A DNA stretch of 64,000 nt from the NCBI RefSeq assembly GCF_009708175.1, contig NZ_WMBB01000021.1, positions 29,582-93,581 on the forward strand, read 5' to 3'. Positions 45,236-53,105 of the stretch are shown piece after piece. The stretch's first letter is position 1, and each line of letters starts with the position of its first letter. Source of the DNA: Nocardia aurantiaca. Lineage in GTDB: Bacteria; Actinomycetota; Actinomycetes; Mycobacteriales; Mycobacteriaceae. The notes beneath the pieces are model-generated. The model did not search any database and had not been told where the DNA came from. It was given only the letters and a program-made list of their open reading frames with translations. A program made the position numbers and the translations under genes.

Positions 45236-46707
45236 CCGAACATGTGGACGTACTGATCGTCGGGGCCGGGCTGTCGGGCATCGGCGCGGCGCATCACCTC
45301 CAGGACGCGTTCCCGGGCCGCGACTACGCCATTCTCGAGGCGCGTGAGGCCATGGGCGGCACCTGGGATCTGTTCCGTTATCCCGGAGTCCGCTCGGACT
45401 CCGACATGCACACGCTCGGGTATCGGTTCCGGCCGTGGGTGGCCGCCGAGGCCATCGCCGACGGGCCCGCCATTCTCGGTTACATTCGCGAGACCGCCGC
45501 CGAGGCGGGGATCGACCGGCGAATCCGATACGGGCACAAGGTGACCGGGGCCGCGTGGTCCTCGGAGCAGGCGCGCTGGACCGTCGGGTTCGAACACGAC
45601 GGGATGCCCTCCACGATCACCTGTTCCTTCCTCTACCTGTGCAGCGGCTACTACCGCTACGACGAGGGCTACACGCCCGAGTTCGCCGGAATCGATGATT
45701 TCCGTGGGGAAGTAGTGCACCCGCAGCACTGGCCCGCCGAACTCGATTACGCCGGAAAGCGTGTCGTGGTGATCGGCAGCGGCGCGACCGCGGTGACCCT
45801 GGTGCCGGCCATGGCCCAGACCGCCGGGCACGTCACCATGCTGCAGCGGTCGCCGACCTACATCATGTCCGCGCCGAGCGTGGACGCCATCGCCACCAAA
45901 CTGCGCGAGTGGTTCGGCACGCGGCGGGCCTACGCCATCACGCGCTGGAAGAACGTGGCGGTCGGCACGCTGATCTATCAGCTCAGCCAGCGGCGGCCGC
46001 GGATGATGCGCAAGTTCTTCCGGGACCTGACCATCAAACAGCTGCCCGAGGGCTATGACGTCGACACGCATTTCAACCCGACCTACAACCCGTGGGATCA
46101 GCGGTTGTGCCTGGTGCCGGACGGGGATCTGTTCCGGTCCATCCGGGACGGGCGCGCCTCGGTGGTGACCGATCGCATCGACCGGTTCACCGCGGACGGG
46201 GTGAGGCTGGAATCCGGGAAGGAGCTGGCCGCCGACATCGTGGTGACCGCGACCGGGCTGGACCTGCTGGCGCTCGGGGGCATCGCGCTGACGGTCGACG
46301 GGCGCGAGATCCAGCCGCCGGACACCATGGCCTACAAGGGCATGATGCTCAGCGGTGTGCCCAATCTCGCGTTCACCATCGGATACACCAACGCGTCCTG
46401 GACGCTCAAGGCCGACCTGGTCGCCGAATTCGTATGCCGCTTGCTGCGGCACATGGACGAGCGCGGCTACAGCCAGGCCACGCCGTGGCCGGACCCCTCG
46501 GTGACCACCGCGCCGCTGCTCGACTTCCAGGCCGGGTACGTGCTGCGGTCCATGGACCGCTTCCCGAAGGCCGGATCGCGGACGCCATGGCGGCTGGGCA
46601 TGAACTACGCCCAGGACGTGATCACCTTGCGGCACGGGCGAATCGAGGACGGGACCATCCGCTTCGCGCGCCGTTCGGCTCGATCCCTCGAACAGGCCAC
46701 CGCCTGA
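45232..46707 (+). CDS. ethA: EthA-like Baeyer-Villiger/flavin monooxygenase
   Basis: The 491-residue flavoprotein closely follows M. tuberculosis EthA (Rv3854c) as I remember it: HVDVLIVGAGLSGIGAAHHL FAD motif, ILEAREAMGGTWDLFRYPGV, SDSDMHTLGYRFRPW, VIGSGATAVTLVPA for NADPH, then RWKN, YNPWDQRLCLVPDGDLFR and NASWTLKADLVAEFVCRLL. It also resembles MymA. EthA inserts oxygen next to ketones and activates thiocarbamide drugs. It is the fourth gene of the P450 operon and overlaps the SDR by ATGA. In M. tuberculosis ethA is divergent from the TetR gene ethR; here a TetR gene follows downstream instead. Confidence 0.92.
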   Translation: MTEHVDVLIVGAGLSGIGAAHHLQDAFPGRDYAILEAREAMGGTWDLFRYPGVRSDSDMHTLGYRFRPWVAAEAIADGPAILGYIRETAAEAGIDRRIRYGHKVTGAAWSSEQARWTVGFEHDGMPSTITCSFLYLCSGYYRYDEGYTPEFAGIDDFRGEVVHPQHWPAELDYAGKRVVVIGSGATAVTLVPAMAQTAGHVTMLQRSPTYIMSAPSVDAIATKLREWFGTRRAYAITRWKNVAVGTLIYQLSQRRPRMMRKFFRDLTIKQLPEGYDVDTHFNPTYNPWDQRLCLVPDGDLFRSIRDGRASVVTDRIDRFTADGVRLESGKELAADIVVTATGLDLLALGGIALTVDGREIQPPDTMAYKGMMLSGVPNLAFTIGYTNASWTLKADLVAEFVCRLLRHMDERGYSQATPWPDPSVTTAPLLDFQAGYVLRSMDRFPKAGSRTPWRLGMNYAQDVITLRHGRIEDGTIRFARRSARSLEQATA

Positions 46708-46750
46708 CCGGGCGTGAGCGACACCGCGGCGAACACACCGACACGCCGAG

Positions 46751-46779
46751 GTGACCACGGAGATCCGAGAAACTACGCT
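46751..46779 (+). promoter_or_regulatory. Own promoter of the TetR gene
   Basis: GTGACC (46751-46756) and TACGCT (46774-46779) are separated by 17 bp and form a fair promoter. Transcription would start at about 46786-46787, at an in-frame GTG, so the regulator could be made from a leaderless message apart from the operon. Confidence 0.45.
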
Positions 46780-46780
46780 G

Positions 46781-47404
46781 ATGTTCGTGACCCGCGCCGA
46801 CCCTGCCCCCAGCGCCGAGACCGCCGCCGATTCCGGGTTCCGGCGGCGGCTGCTGGACGCCATGGCCGACGCGGTCCGCGAACGCGGCTACCGAGACGCC
46901 ACCGTCGCCGATGTGGTGCGTATCGCGCGGACCTCGCGGCGGACCTTCTACGAGCACTTCGCCGACAAGCAGGACTGCTTCGTGGCCCTGCTGACCGAGC
47001 GCAACAACGACACCGTGCAGCAGATCTACGCGGCCGTGGATCCGACCGCGCCCTGGGACGCCCAGATCCATCAGGCCATCGTGGCGTGGATTCGGGCATC
47101 GCGGGAGGACACCTGCATCACGCTGGCGTGGATCCGGGACACCCCGGCACTGGGGGAGCGGGCGCGGCAACTGCATCGGGACGCGGCGGAGGCGTTCATC
47201 ACGCTTATCCAGGACCTCACCGCCACACCGGTATTCCAGGGGGCGGGCCTGCATCCGCCGACACGGCAGATGGCGACCATCCTCTACGGCGGGTTCCGGG
47301 AGCTCATCGCCTCCACCGTGGAGGACGGGCGCGATGTCAACGAAATCGTCGATGTGGCAGTCGAAACCGCGCTGGCGCTGGTCGGGCCACGGTATCAAGG
47401 CTAG
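46781..47404 (+). CDS. TetR family regulator after the P450 operon
   Basis: The 207-residue protein has the TetR helix-turn-helix FRRRLLDAMADAVRERGYRD, then ATVADVVRIARTSRRTFYEHFADK, and a C-terminal ligand domain. Starts at 46751 (GTG), 46781 (ATG) and 46787 (GTG) are all in frame; the promoter position argues against 46751 and may favour 46787. It is 73 bp after the EthA-like gene and shares a CTAG with the stop of the convergent XRE gene. It most likely represses the P450 operon through the twin palindromes; I see no copy of the GTAC palindrome at its own promoter. Confidence 0.85.
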   Translation: MFVTRADPAPSAETAADSGFRRRLLDAMADAVRERGYRDATVADVVRIARTSRRTFYEHFADKQDCFVALLTERNNDTVQQIYAAVDPTAPWDAQIHQAIVAWIRASREDTCITLAWIRDTPALGERARQLHRDAAEAFITLIQDLTATPVFQGAGLHPPTRQMATILYGGFRELIASTVEDGRDVNEIVDVAVETALALVGPRYQG

Positions 47405-47991
47405 CGGTCGGCCTTCCTGGGGGTGGCGCGGATGTGGGCGCGCTCGCCCTGTTTGCCGAAGAGGCTGAGGAATTCGACCGGCTCGTCATCCGCCGCGCCG
47501 AACCAGTGCGGCTCGCGGGTGTCGAATTCGGCGGCCTCGCCCGGCAGCAGTATGAGGTCGTGCGAGCCGAGGATCATCCGCAGGCGGCCGTTGAGGACAT
47601 AGAGCCACTCGTAGCCCTCATGGGTTTGCGGATTGGGTTCGGTGCGACCGGATTTCGGGCCCAGCACGATTTTGTACGCCTGGATGCCGCCGACGCGGCG
47701 GGTCAACGGCAGCATCCGCATGCCGTTACGGGTGATAGGACGCATGTGGACGCGCGGGTCGCCCGTGAGCGGGGCGTTCACCAGCTCGTCGAGGGTGACA
47801 TTGTGGGCGCGGGCCAGGGGGAGCAGCTGCTCCAGCGTGGGGCGGCGGGCGCCGGACTCCAGTCGGGACAGCGTGCTCACCGAGATGCCGGTCTCGGCGG
47901 ACAGCTCCGCCAGTGTGGTCTGTCGTTGTCTGCGCAGCTCCCGCAGCCGTAGGCCCACCCCTTCCAGGGCTCGGTCGATATCCTCGGTCAT
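47401..47991 (-). CDS. XRE family regulator with C-terminal cupin domain
   Basis: The 196-residue protein joins an XRE helix-turn-helix (LRLRELRRQRQTTLAELSAE, TGISVSTLSRLESGARRPTL) to a cupin (QTHEGYEWLYVLNGRLRMIL, LLPGEAAEFDTREPHW). This group senses small molecules through the cupin barrel, whose His/Glu pattern could hold a metal. It is divergent from an FAD-dependent reductase; the gap holds TTGCC-type palindromes. It probably controls that enzyme. The start at 47991 fits the domain boundary; a longer frame to 48048 would run through the operator. Confidence 0.88.
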   Translation of the reverse strand: MTEDIDRALEGVGLRLRELRRQRQTTLAELSAETGISVSTLSRLESGARRPTLEQLLPLARAHNVTLDELVNAPLTGDPRVHMRPITRNGMRMLPLTRRVGGIQAYKIVLGPKSGRTEPNPQTHEGYEWLYVLNGRLRMILGSHDLILLPGEAAEFDTREPHWFGAADDEPVEFLSLFGKQGERAHIRATPRKADR

Positions 47992-48000
47992 GGTTCGATT

Positions 48001-48026
48001 TTGCCACATCGGCAATGAAGGTTGCC
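48001..48026. promoter_or_regulatory. TTGCC-type palindrome in the divergent XRE/reductase gap
   Basis: TTGCCACATCGGCAA (48001-48015) is a perfect inverted repeat with 5-bp arms. A further TTGCC half-site lies at 48022-48026. Position between the divergent genes suggests it is the operator of the XRE-cupin regulator. Confidence 0.5.
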
Positions 48027-48073
48027 AATATGCCTGACGCTTCCGCATGGTCGTGGGCAGGAGGTGGTCATCA

Positions 48074-49039
48074 ATGACCGATCAGCTGAACAGCAGCTAT
48101 GACGTGGTGGTTGTCGGCGGCGGCGCGGCCGGACTGAACGGGGCGCTCATGCTCGCCCGGGCGCGGCGCTCGGTGGTCGTGATCGACGCGGGCAGCCCGC
48201 GCAATGCGCCCGCGGACGGGGTGCACGGGTTGTTCGCCCGGGAAGGGGTGCCGCCGGCGGAGTTGCTGGCCCGCGGGCGGGACGAGGTGCGTGGATATGG
48301 CGGGCAGGTGGTTTCGGGTGCGGTGACCGGAATCGTCAGGGACGGTGCGGACTTCGCGGTGTCGCTGGCGGACGGGCGGTCGGTGCGCACCCGTCGGCTG
48401 CTGGTGGCCTCCGGTCTCGTCGACGAGCTGCCCGATATCCCCGGCCTGCGGGAGCGCTGGGGTCACGATGTCATCCACTGCCCGTACTGCCACGGCTGGG
48501 AAGTCCGCGATCGGCCGATCGGTGTTCTCGGCGTGGGGCCCATGGGAATTCACCTCGCACTGCTGTTTCGACAGTGGAGTGATGACGTCGTGTACTTCGC
48601 CCATGCCAATACGCCGCCGACCGAGGAGGAGTCGGAGCAGCTGGCGGCCAGGGGAATTCGGGTCGTCTCGGGTGAGATCGCGGCGGTGGAGCTGTCGGAC
48701 GACCACATCACCGGCGTCCGGCTCGCCGATGGCCTCGTCGTCGCCCGCGAGATCCTGGCCGCGCCGAGCCGCATGGTGGCCCGCGCGGCCTTCCTCGCCG
48801 ACCTCGGCCTGACCCCGACCGCCCATCCCACCGGCGCAGGCGAATACATCCCCGCCGACGCCACCGGCCGCACCGAAATCCCCGGCGTCTGGGCGGCGGG
48901 CAATGTCACCGATATCTCGGCCCAGGTGGGCAATTCCGCGGCGGCTGGGGCCATGGCCGGCGCTCACATCAACGCCGACCTGGTGAACGAGGAAACCCGC
49001 AGGGCTGTCGAGGCCCATCGCGCCCTCGCGAATGCCTGA
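48074..49039 (+). CDS. FAD-dependent thioredoxin reductase-like protein
   Basis: The 321-residue flavoprotein has two nucleotide-binding folds: YDVVVVGGGAAGLNGALML for FAD and IGVLGVGPMGIHLALLF for NAD(P)H. The redox disulfide HCPYCHGWEV sits between them as in thioredoxin reductase, and GVWAAGNVTD closes the FAD site. Proteins of this subgroup act on small disulfides or have unknown partners. A CAGGAGG ribosome binding site precedes the ATG. It is divergent from an XRE-cupin regulator; there is no thioredoxin gene next to it. Confidence 0.87.
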   Translation: MTDQLNSSYDVVVVGGGAAGLNGALMLARARRSVVVIDAGSPRNAPADGVHGLFAREGVPPAELLARGRDEVRGYGGQVVSGAVTGIVRDGADFAVSLADGRSVRTRRLLVASGLVDELPDIPGLRERWGHDVIHCPYCHGWEVRDRPIGVLGVGPMGIHLALLFRQWSDDVVYFAHANTPPTEEESEQLAARGIRVVSGEIAAVELSDDHITGVRLADGLVVAREILAAPSRMVARAAFLADLGLTPTAHPTGAGEYIPADATGRTEIPGVWAAGNVTDISAQVGNSAAAGAMAGAHINADLVNEETRRAVEAHRALANA

Positions 49040-49417
49040 CCGCCCTACTCGGTGAAGATCGCCGGGAGCGCACCGAACCGCGGCGCGGCTGCCAGAGGCT
49101 CGACGGTCTGCTCGGTGAGGTCCCGGTGATCTGCGTCCGATTCCCAGTCGTAGCACCCTGGATCACCGGCGCCGACAAGACCTGCGAGTCCAACTCGAAT
49201 GGCACTGCCTCCCGAGATTCGCGGCAGTGAACCGATCGGACACGTCGGCCCCCGCCCTCTTGAATCCCTCCCGGCGGACACAGCGCGCTACGCGCGCGGT
49301 AATCCCTGCTCGGCGGTAACGAGTTCGGACAAAGGCGGGATATGTTCTGTGCCGGATCGGTTCGTCGAACCTGGTGGTCGGCAGGGGAACAGCGGGGACT
49401 ACGGGAGGGAATTGATC
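49040..49417. other. 378-bp stretch with no visible gene
   Basis: I see no ORF with coding bias, no RNA gene and no strong hairpin here. The last bases carry GGGAGGGA, the ribosome binding site of the next gene. The rest is presumed to be its promoter region. Confidence 0.4.
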
Positions 49418-50095
49418 ATGAATCGGGTAATCGTGGGCTTGGCGTTCGCGGGAGCGGTTGTCATCGGAGCTACCGGATGCTCATCCGGCAATGGCTCGGG
49501 CAGCTCGGCCGCGACCACGCCGGCCGCCTCGGACTCGACCACCCTCGGCACACCGGGCGGCTCGGCGAATTCGTCTGCGCCAATGGCTGTTCCCCCTTCA
49601 TCCGATGCCGGCGCGGGCGGCAACCCGACTCCTGTCAGCGGATCCCCCGCAGCCACCACCACGAGCCCCATCGACACCCAGATCGCCGAATGCGCCAACG
49701 GCCAGATCGCCGTCACCGTTTCGCCCATCGCTTCGATCCGCACCCACGGCGGCGTTCAGCTCGAATTCACCAGCGTGGGCGGTGTCTCCTGCCGAATGAT
49801 CGGCTACCCCGGCGTGGACCTCCTCACCATGTACGGCCGACCCGTCCACGCCTCCCGCACCGTCCGCGGCTTCATGGGCGGTCAACCCGACACTTTCCCC
49901 GACCCTCTCCCCGTCATAGTCAAACCCGGCCACCCCGCCCACGCCATCCTCGAAGGGTCCTCCCTTCAAGATGACGGCCGCCCCTGTCAATCCGCCAAAT
50001 CCATCCTCGTAACCCCACCCGACCTGACCGAAACCCACACCCTCGAAGCGACCACCTACCTCTGCGACATCCAAATCCACCCCGTCGGCCCGTAG
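49418..50095 (+). CDS. DUF4232-type secreted lipoprotein
   Basis: The 225-residue product starts with a lipoprotein signal peptide (RVIVGLAFAGAVVIGATGC, lipobox GATGC) and a long low-complexity linker of Ser, Gly, Ala, Thr and Pro. The C-terminal domain (IAECANGQIAVTVSPIAS, SCRMIGYPGVDLLTMYG, and a late Cys in TYLCDI) matches DUF4232, common in actinobacterial envelope lipoproteins and of unknown role. GGGAGGGA lies before the ATG. It stands alone. Confidence 0.85.
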   Translation: MNRVIVGLAFAGAVVIGATGCSSGNGSGSSAATTPAASDSTTLGTPGGSANSSAPMAVPPSSDAGAGGNPTPVSGSPAATTTSPIDTQIAECANGQIAVTVSPIASIRTHGGVQLEFTSVGGVSCRMIGYPGVDLLTMYGRPVHASRTVRGFMGGQPDTFPDPLPVIVKPGHPAHAILEGSSLQDDGRPCQSAKSILVTPPDLTETHTLEATTYLCDIQIHPVGP

Positions 50096-50437
50096 CGGGC
50101 GTCGGCAGCCAGACTACTGCGGCACACAGCAGTCGCTACCAGTCGATCCCCAGCGGCTTCTACCATCAGGCTGTGAGGTGCTGGGAACTACTTCGGACAG
50201 CGGCCCAAGTAGGATTTGGGTAACCGAGCGGAGCTGAAGGAGCGCCGGGTACATCCGATCCCGCCAACGGGCCTTTCCCGCTCGGATGCCGTATCCCCGT
50301 GCGTGCCAACGCCGCTCGTCACACGCGAACATCGAGAACGACGGACGTCCGGTCCGCTCACCGACGGACTGATGATCTCGCCGCCTCGGGGCGGATATGA
50401 CGAACGCGGAGCCGGACAACACCGCTATCGTGGATCG
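50096..50437. other. 342-bp stretch without a confident gene
   Basis: An open plus-strand frame runs through 50216-50437 into the next lipoprotein gene, but its predicted residues look random (R, P, S-rich) and would hide the lipoprotein signal. I treat it as non-coding. A -10 hexamer for the next gene ends the stretch at 50426-50431. Confidence 0.4.
50426..50431 (+). promoter_or_regulatory. Leaderless-type -10 hexamer of the lipoprotein gene
   Basis: TATCGT lies exactly 6 nt before the GTG start at 50438, with no Shine-Dalgarno sequence between. Confidence 0.5.
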
Positions 50438-50974
50438 GTGACCCGTCTTGGATTCCGCACCCTGCAGGTGTTGTCCGCCGTCGCGCTGTGCGTCGTGGCC
50501 GTCGGCTGTACCGAGAGCCCGCACACCGTGCCCGCGTCCGAGAAGCCGCGCCCCCTGCAGGTCGGTTCACTCGACGCGCTGGGGACCACCTCGGAGGCGA
50601 CCACCCCGGCAGCGCCGCAGAGCACCACGGCCACGCCATCGCCGGCCCCCGCCGTCCAGCCCGCGCTGACCGAGGACGACGCGCGCTATGCGGTCCGCCG
50701 CTACCTGTCCCGCTGGATCGGCCAGCCGCTCCGAACCGATGACACCGAGGGCAAGTACCCGCTCGTCTGCTCGGGCTCGATCCTCTCCAACAACCCTGGA
50801 AGGCTCACCGGCACAACGGCCTTCGATGCCGACAAGATGACCGCCCGCCGGACCGGCGACGCGGGCGCGGAGGTGACCGTCCCGGTGACGAATTCCTCCT
50901 CGGTCACCGCCGTGCTCACATTCAGCCTGCGCGCCGCCGCCTCGGGCTACTGCATCTGGGACATCGCGAGCTGA
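50438..50974 (+). CDS. Hypothetical lipoprotein
   Basis: The 178-residue product has a lipoprotein signal peptide (RTLQVLSAVALCVVAVGC) with lipobox VAVGC, a Thr/Pro/Ala linker (TTSEATTPAAPQSTTATPS), and a C-terminal domain beginning LTEDDARYAVRRYLSRW with two further cysteines (LVCSGS, GYCIWD) that may pair. I do not recognise the family; the layout suggests an envelope-exposed domain. The GTG start was chosen from the signal peptide and the -10 upstream. Its 3' end overlaps the convergent ParA gene by 28 bp. Confidence 0.75.
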   Translation: MTRLGFRTLQVLSAVALCVVAVGCTESPHTVPASEKPRPLQVGSLDALGTTSEATTPAAPQSTTATPSPAPAVQPALTEDDARYAVRRYLSRWIGQPLRTDDTEGKYPLVCSGSILSNNPGRLTGTTAFDADKMTARRTGDAGAEVTVPVTNSSSVTAVLTFSLRAAASGYCIWDIAS

Positions 50975-51795
50975 CCCATCGGTCGCCCCGAGCGTTGCAG
51001 GAATTCCCGAGCCAGTTCCCGATACTGTTCGGCGCCACGGGATTTGGGCGCCCACGTGGTGAGGGGTTCCCCGGCGATGGTGGAGTCCGGGAACCGCACC
51101 GTTCGTGAGATCACCGTGTCGTAGAGCTGCTCCCCGAAGGTCTCGGCCACCCGGTCCCGCACCTGACGCGAGTGCAGCAGCCGCGGGTCGAACATGGTGA
51201 CCACGATGCCCGCCAGCTCGAGTCCCGGGTTGAGCCGATCGCGCACCTTCTCCATGGTGTCGTTGAGCAGCGCCAGCCCGCGCAGCGAGAAGAACTCGCA
51301 TTCCATGGGAATGATCACCCCGTCCGCGCAGGCGAGGGCGTTGACGGTGAGCAGGCTCAGCGACGGCTGGCAGTCGATGAGAATGTAGTCGTAGCGGTCC
51401 CGGATCGGATCGAGCACCCGCCGCAGCGAATGCTCCCGGCCGACCTCGTTGACCAACTGGATCTCCGCGGCCGACAGATCGATATTGCTGGGCAACAGGT
51501 GCAGGTTCTGGACACTGGTCTTCATCAGGACGTCGTCGATCGGCGGCGCCGACCGGCCCAGCAGGTCGTACACCGTCAGCTCCAGATCGTGATGCGCGAC
51601 CCCCAACGCCGCCGACAGCGCGCCCTGCGGATCGAGATCCACCAGCAGCACTCGCAGCCCGCACTCGGCAAGCGCGGCACCCAGATTGACCGTCGAGGTG
51701 GTCTTCCCGACGCCGCCCTTCTGATTGCACAGCGCAATCACCTGGGCCTCGTCTCCGGTCGCCCCGGCCTCCCCAATAGCTGTGTTTGCCGACAT
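50947..51795 (-). CDS. ParA/Soj family ATPase
   Basis: The 282-residue protein is a Walker-type ATPase with the deviant P-loop CNQKGGVGKTTSTVNLGAAL, a second motif in LLVDLDPQGALSAALG, DYILIDCQPSLSLLTVNALA and the specificity region VVTMFDPRLLHSRQV. ParA proteins position DNA or other cargo on the nucleoid. No parB gene follows, so this is an orphan, perhaps like the Soj-like protein next to scpA in mycobacteria (Rv1708), but scpA/scpB are not here. The start at 51795 includes a short acidic leader. Confidence 0.9.
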   Translation of the reverse strand: MSANTAIGEAGATGDEAQVIALCNQKGGVGKTTSTVNLGAALAECGLRVLLVDLDPQGALSAALGVAHHDLELTVYDLLGRSAPPIDDVLMKTSVQNLHLLPSNIDLSAAEIQLVNEVGREHSLRRVLDPIRDRYDYILIDCQPSLSLLTVNALACADGVIIPMECEFFSLRGLALLNDTMEKVRDRLNPGLELAGIVVTMFDPRLLHSRQVRDRVAETFGEQLYDTVISRTVRFPDSTIAGEPLTTWAPKSRGAEQYRELAREFLQRSGRPMGQLAMSQMQ

Positions 51796-52324
51796 TTCGC
51801 CAGCCTAACCCGTCACGTGGCAAATCGGCCGGATCCTCTCCGGAGTCCTTTCTCAGGTCGCACATCGCGACTGTCCGCCAGTGATTTTCGCTGGGTGAGA
51901 AGTGAACCAGCATGTCGGACAGGCGTCGATCTCGGATCATGCTGGTCGTTAGCCCAATAGCGGTGCGGCACTGACGGGGCGGTCTGCCGCATCGAATCCG
52001 AACGAACCGGACATATCTCACTGTGTGTTCACGGCGCTACCACGATGTCCGCTTGCGCATCGTCCTCGGGGCGGTGGTGAAGGCGGATGTGGGAGGGCTG
52101 TCGGGGTCCGAGTACGCCCTGAGCTGGACGTGGGTGTTGATAGCAATCGCCCGCCTTCGCGCAGGAGAGGACGTCGAGGAATCCGGAGGAGCGCATGAAG
52201 ATCCTGCTGTCGGATGGCGGCCTGGTCTGAGCCGATCCCGCCGACATCCTGGCGCGGGTGGTCACCGGGCCCTGTCGGGCGGAACCGATCGCTGAATCCG
52301 CGGTGACGCAAAAGTGGACGAAAC
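51796..52324. other. 529-bp stretch with degraded coding traces
   Basis: At 52195 a strong ribosome binding site (GGAGGAGCGC) precedes ATG and an 11-codon ORF (MKILLSDGGLV) that ends in TGA; the same frame continues after the stop with coding-like residues (ADPADILARVVTG). This looks like a gene broken by a stop codon. An overlapping frame, 52023-52295, reads LRIVLGAVVKADVGGLSG. I see no intact gene. Confidence 0.3.
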
Positions 52325-52579
52325 ATGACATACTTCGCCCACCCTTTGCTCGGAAAGCGACTGCCCATGCCCGAAGACCCCGAACTCGCCCAGGCTCGAG
52401 TCCTCACCAGAGAACTTCAGAGCCACGCCGACATGTTGACCCGTGAGCTGCAATACATCTCGCGCCCCGAAGCCCAGACCCGCGCGCAAGCCGACCTCGC
52501 CGCCGTCCGGCGCCAACTCGACCGCCTGCACGACCGCTTTCCCGGAGTCGCCGACGCGCCCGACACCCTCGCCAGCTGA
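52325..52579 (+). CDS. Small helical hypothetical protein
   Basis: The 84-residue product is mostly one or two amphipathic helices (ARVLTRELQSHADMLTRELQ, RAQADLAAVRRQLDRLHDRF) with a heptad-like pattern, so it may form a coiled-coil hairpin. It has no signal or membrane segment and no family I know. An in-frame ATG at 52367 is an alternative start and matches where the helical pattern begins. Neither start has a strong ribosome binding site. Confidence 0.55.
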   Translation: MTYFAHPLLGKRLPMPEDPELAQARVLTRELQSHADMLTRELQYISRPEAQTRAQADLAAVRRQLDRLHDRFPGVADAPDTLAS

Positions 52580-52616
52580 CCACTGATTCGGCGCACTCAC
52601 GATCGGATCGGGCGCG

Positions 52617-53036
52617 TCAGTTTCGGAGCCCGGCGCCCACTCGCTGAAGTAACGCCTGCAGCGTCTTGCGCTCGGCGGCGGACAGTTCCGCGAAGGATTC
52701 CGCCAGGACGCTGTCGGCGATCTCGTTTCCGGCGGCGAGCGTGCGCCGCCCTGCGGCGGTCAGCCGGTGCTCGATGAGGCGGCCACGGCCGGGTGTGCGT
52801 TCGATCAGCCCCCGTGCGGCCAGGCGGTTGGCCAGCGTCCCGAAAGCCTGCTCGCTCTGAAACGTCTCCTCCGCCAAGGCTCGTGCCGACGACCCCGGTT
52901 CGCGGTCGATGGCGCGCAGCGCATCCCATTGCGCCAGGGTGGTCCCGGCCGCACCGAGTCTGGTGTCCAGCGCGCGGTGGTGGCGATGCTGCGCTTGTTT
53001 GATGGCTCGGCCCAGAGCCTGCAAATCACCTGCCAT
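52617..53036 (-). CDS. MarR family regulator, divergent to a hydrolase
   Basis: The 139-residue protein has the MarR winged helix: TTLAQWDALRAIDREPGSSA, LAEETFQSEQAFGTLANRLA and the wing RTPGRGRLIEHRLTAAG. The C-terminal dimer helix ends LQALLQRVGAGLRN. The ATG at 53036 lies 6 nt after TAGCCT on the minus strand, so it may be leaderless. A 34-bp near-perfect inverted repeat fills the gap to a divergent alpha/beta hydrolase gene, which this protein most likely represses. Confidence 0.88.
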   Translation of the reverse strand: MAGDLQALGRAIKQAQHRHHRALDTRLGAAGTTLAQWDALRAIDREPGSSARALAEETFQSEQAFGTLANRLAARGLIERTPGRGRLIEHRLTAAGRRTLAAGNEIADSVLAESFAELSAAERKTLQALLQRVGAGLRN

Positions 53037-53042
53037 GGACAC

Positions 53043-53048
53043 AGGCTA
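53043..53048 (-). promoter_or_regulatory. Leaderless-type -10 hexamer of the MarR gene
   Basis: TAGCCT on the minus strand ends 6 nt before the ATG at 53036; no ribosome binding site is seen. Confidence 0.45.
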
Positions 53049-53054
53049 TCAGGG

Positions 53055-53088
53055 TGACTAAGCTTGTTTATATCAACATGTTTAGTCA
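53055..53088. promoter_or_regulatory. 34-bp inverted repeat, likely MarR operator
   Basis: TGACTAAGCTTGTT (53055-53068) and AACATGTTTAGTCA (53075-53088) are complementary at 12 of 14 positions around the centre TATATC. It lies between the divergent MarR and hydrolase genes and is AT-rich compared with its surroundings. Confidence 0.7.
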
Positions 53089-53105
53089 TTGGATGGGGAA
53101 ATAGC

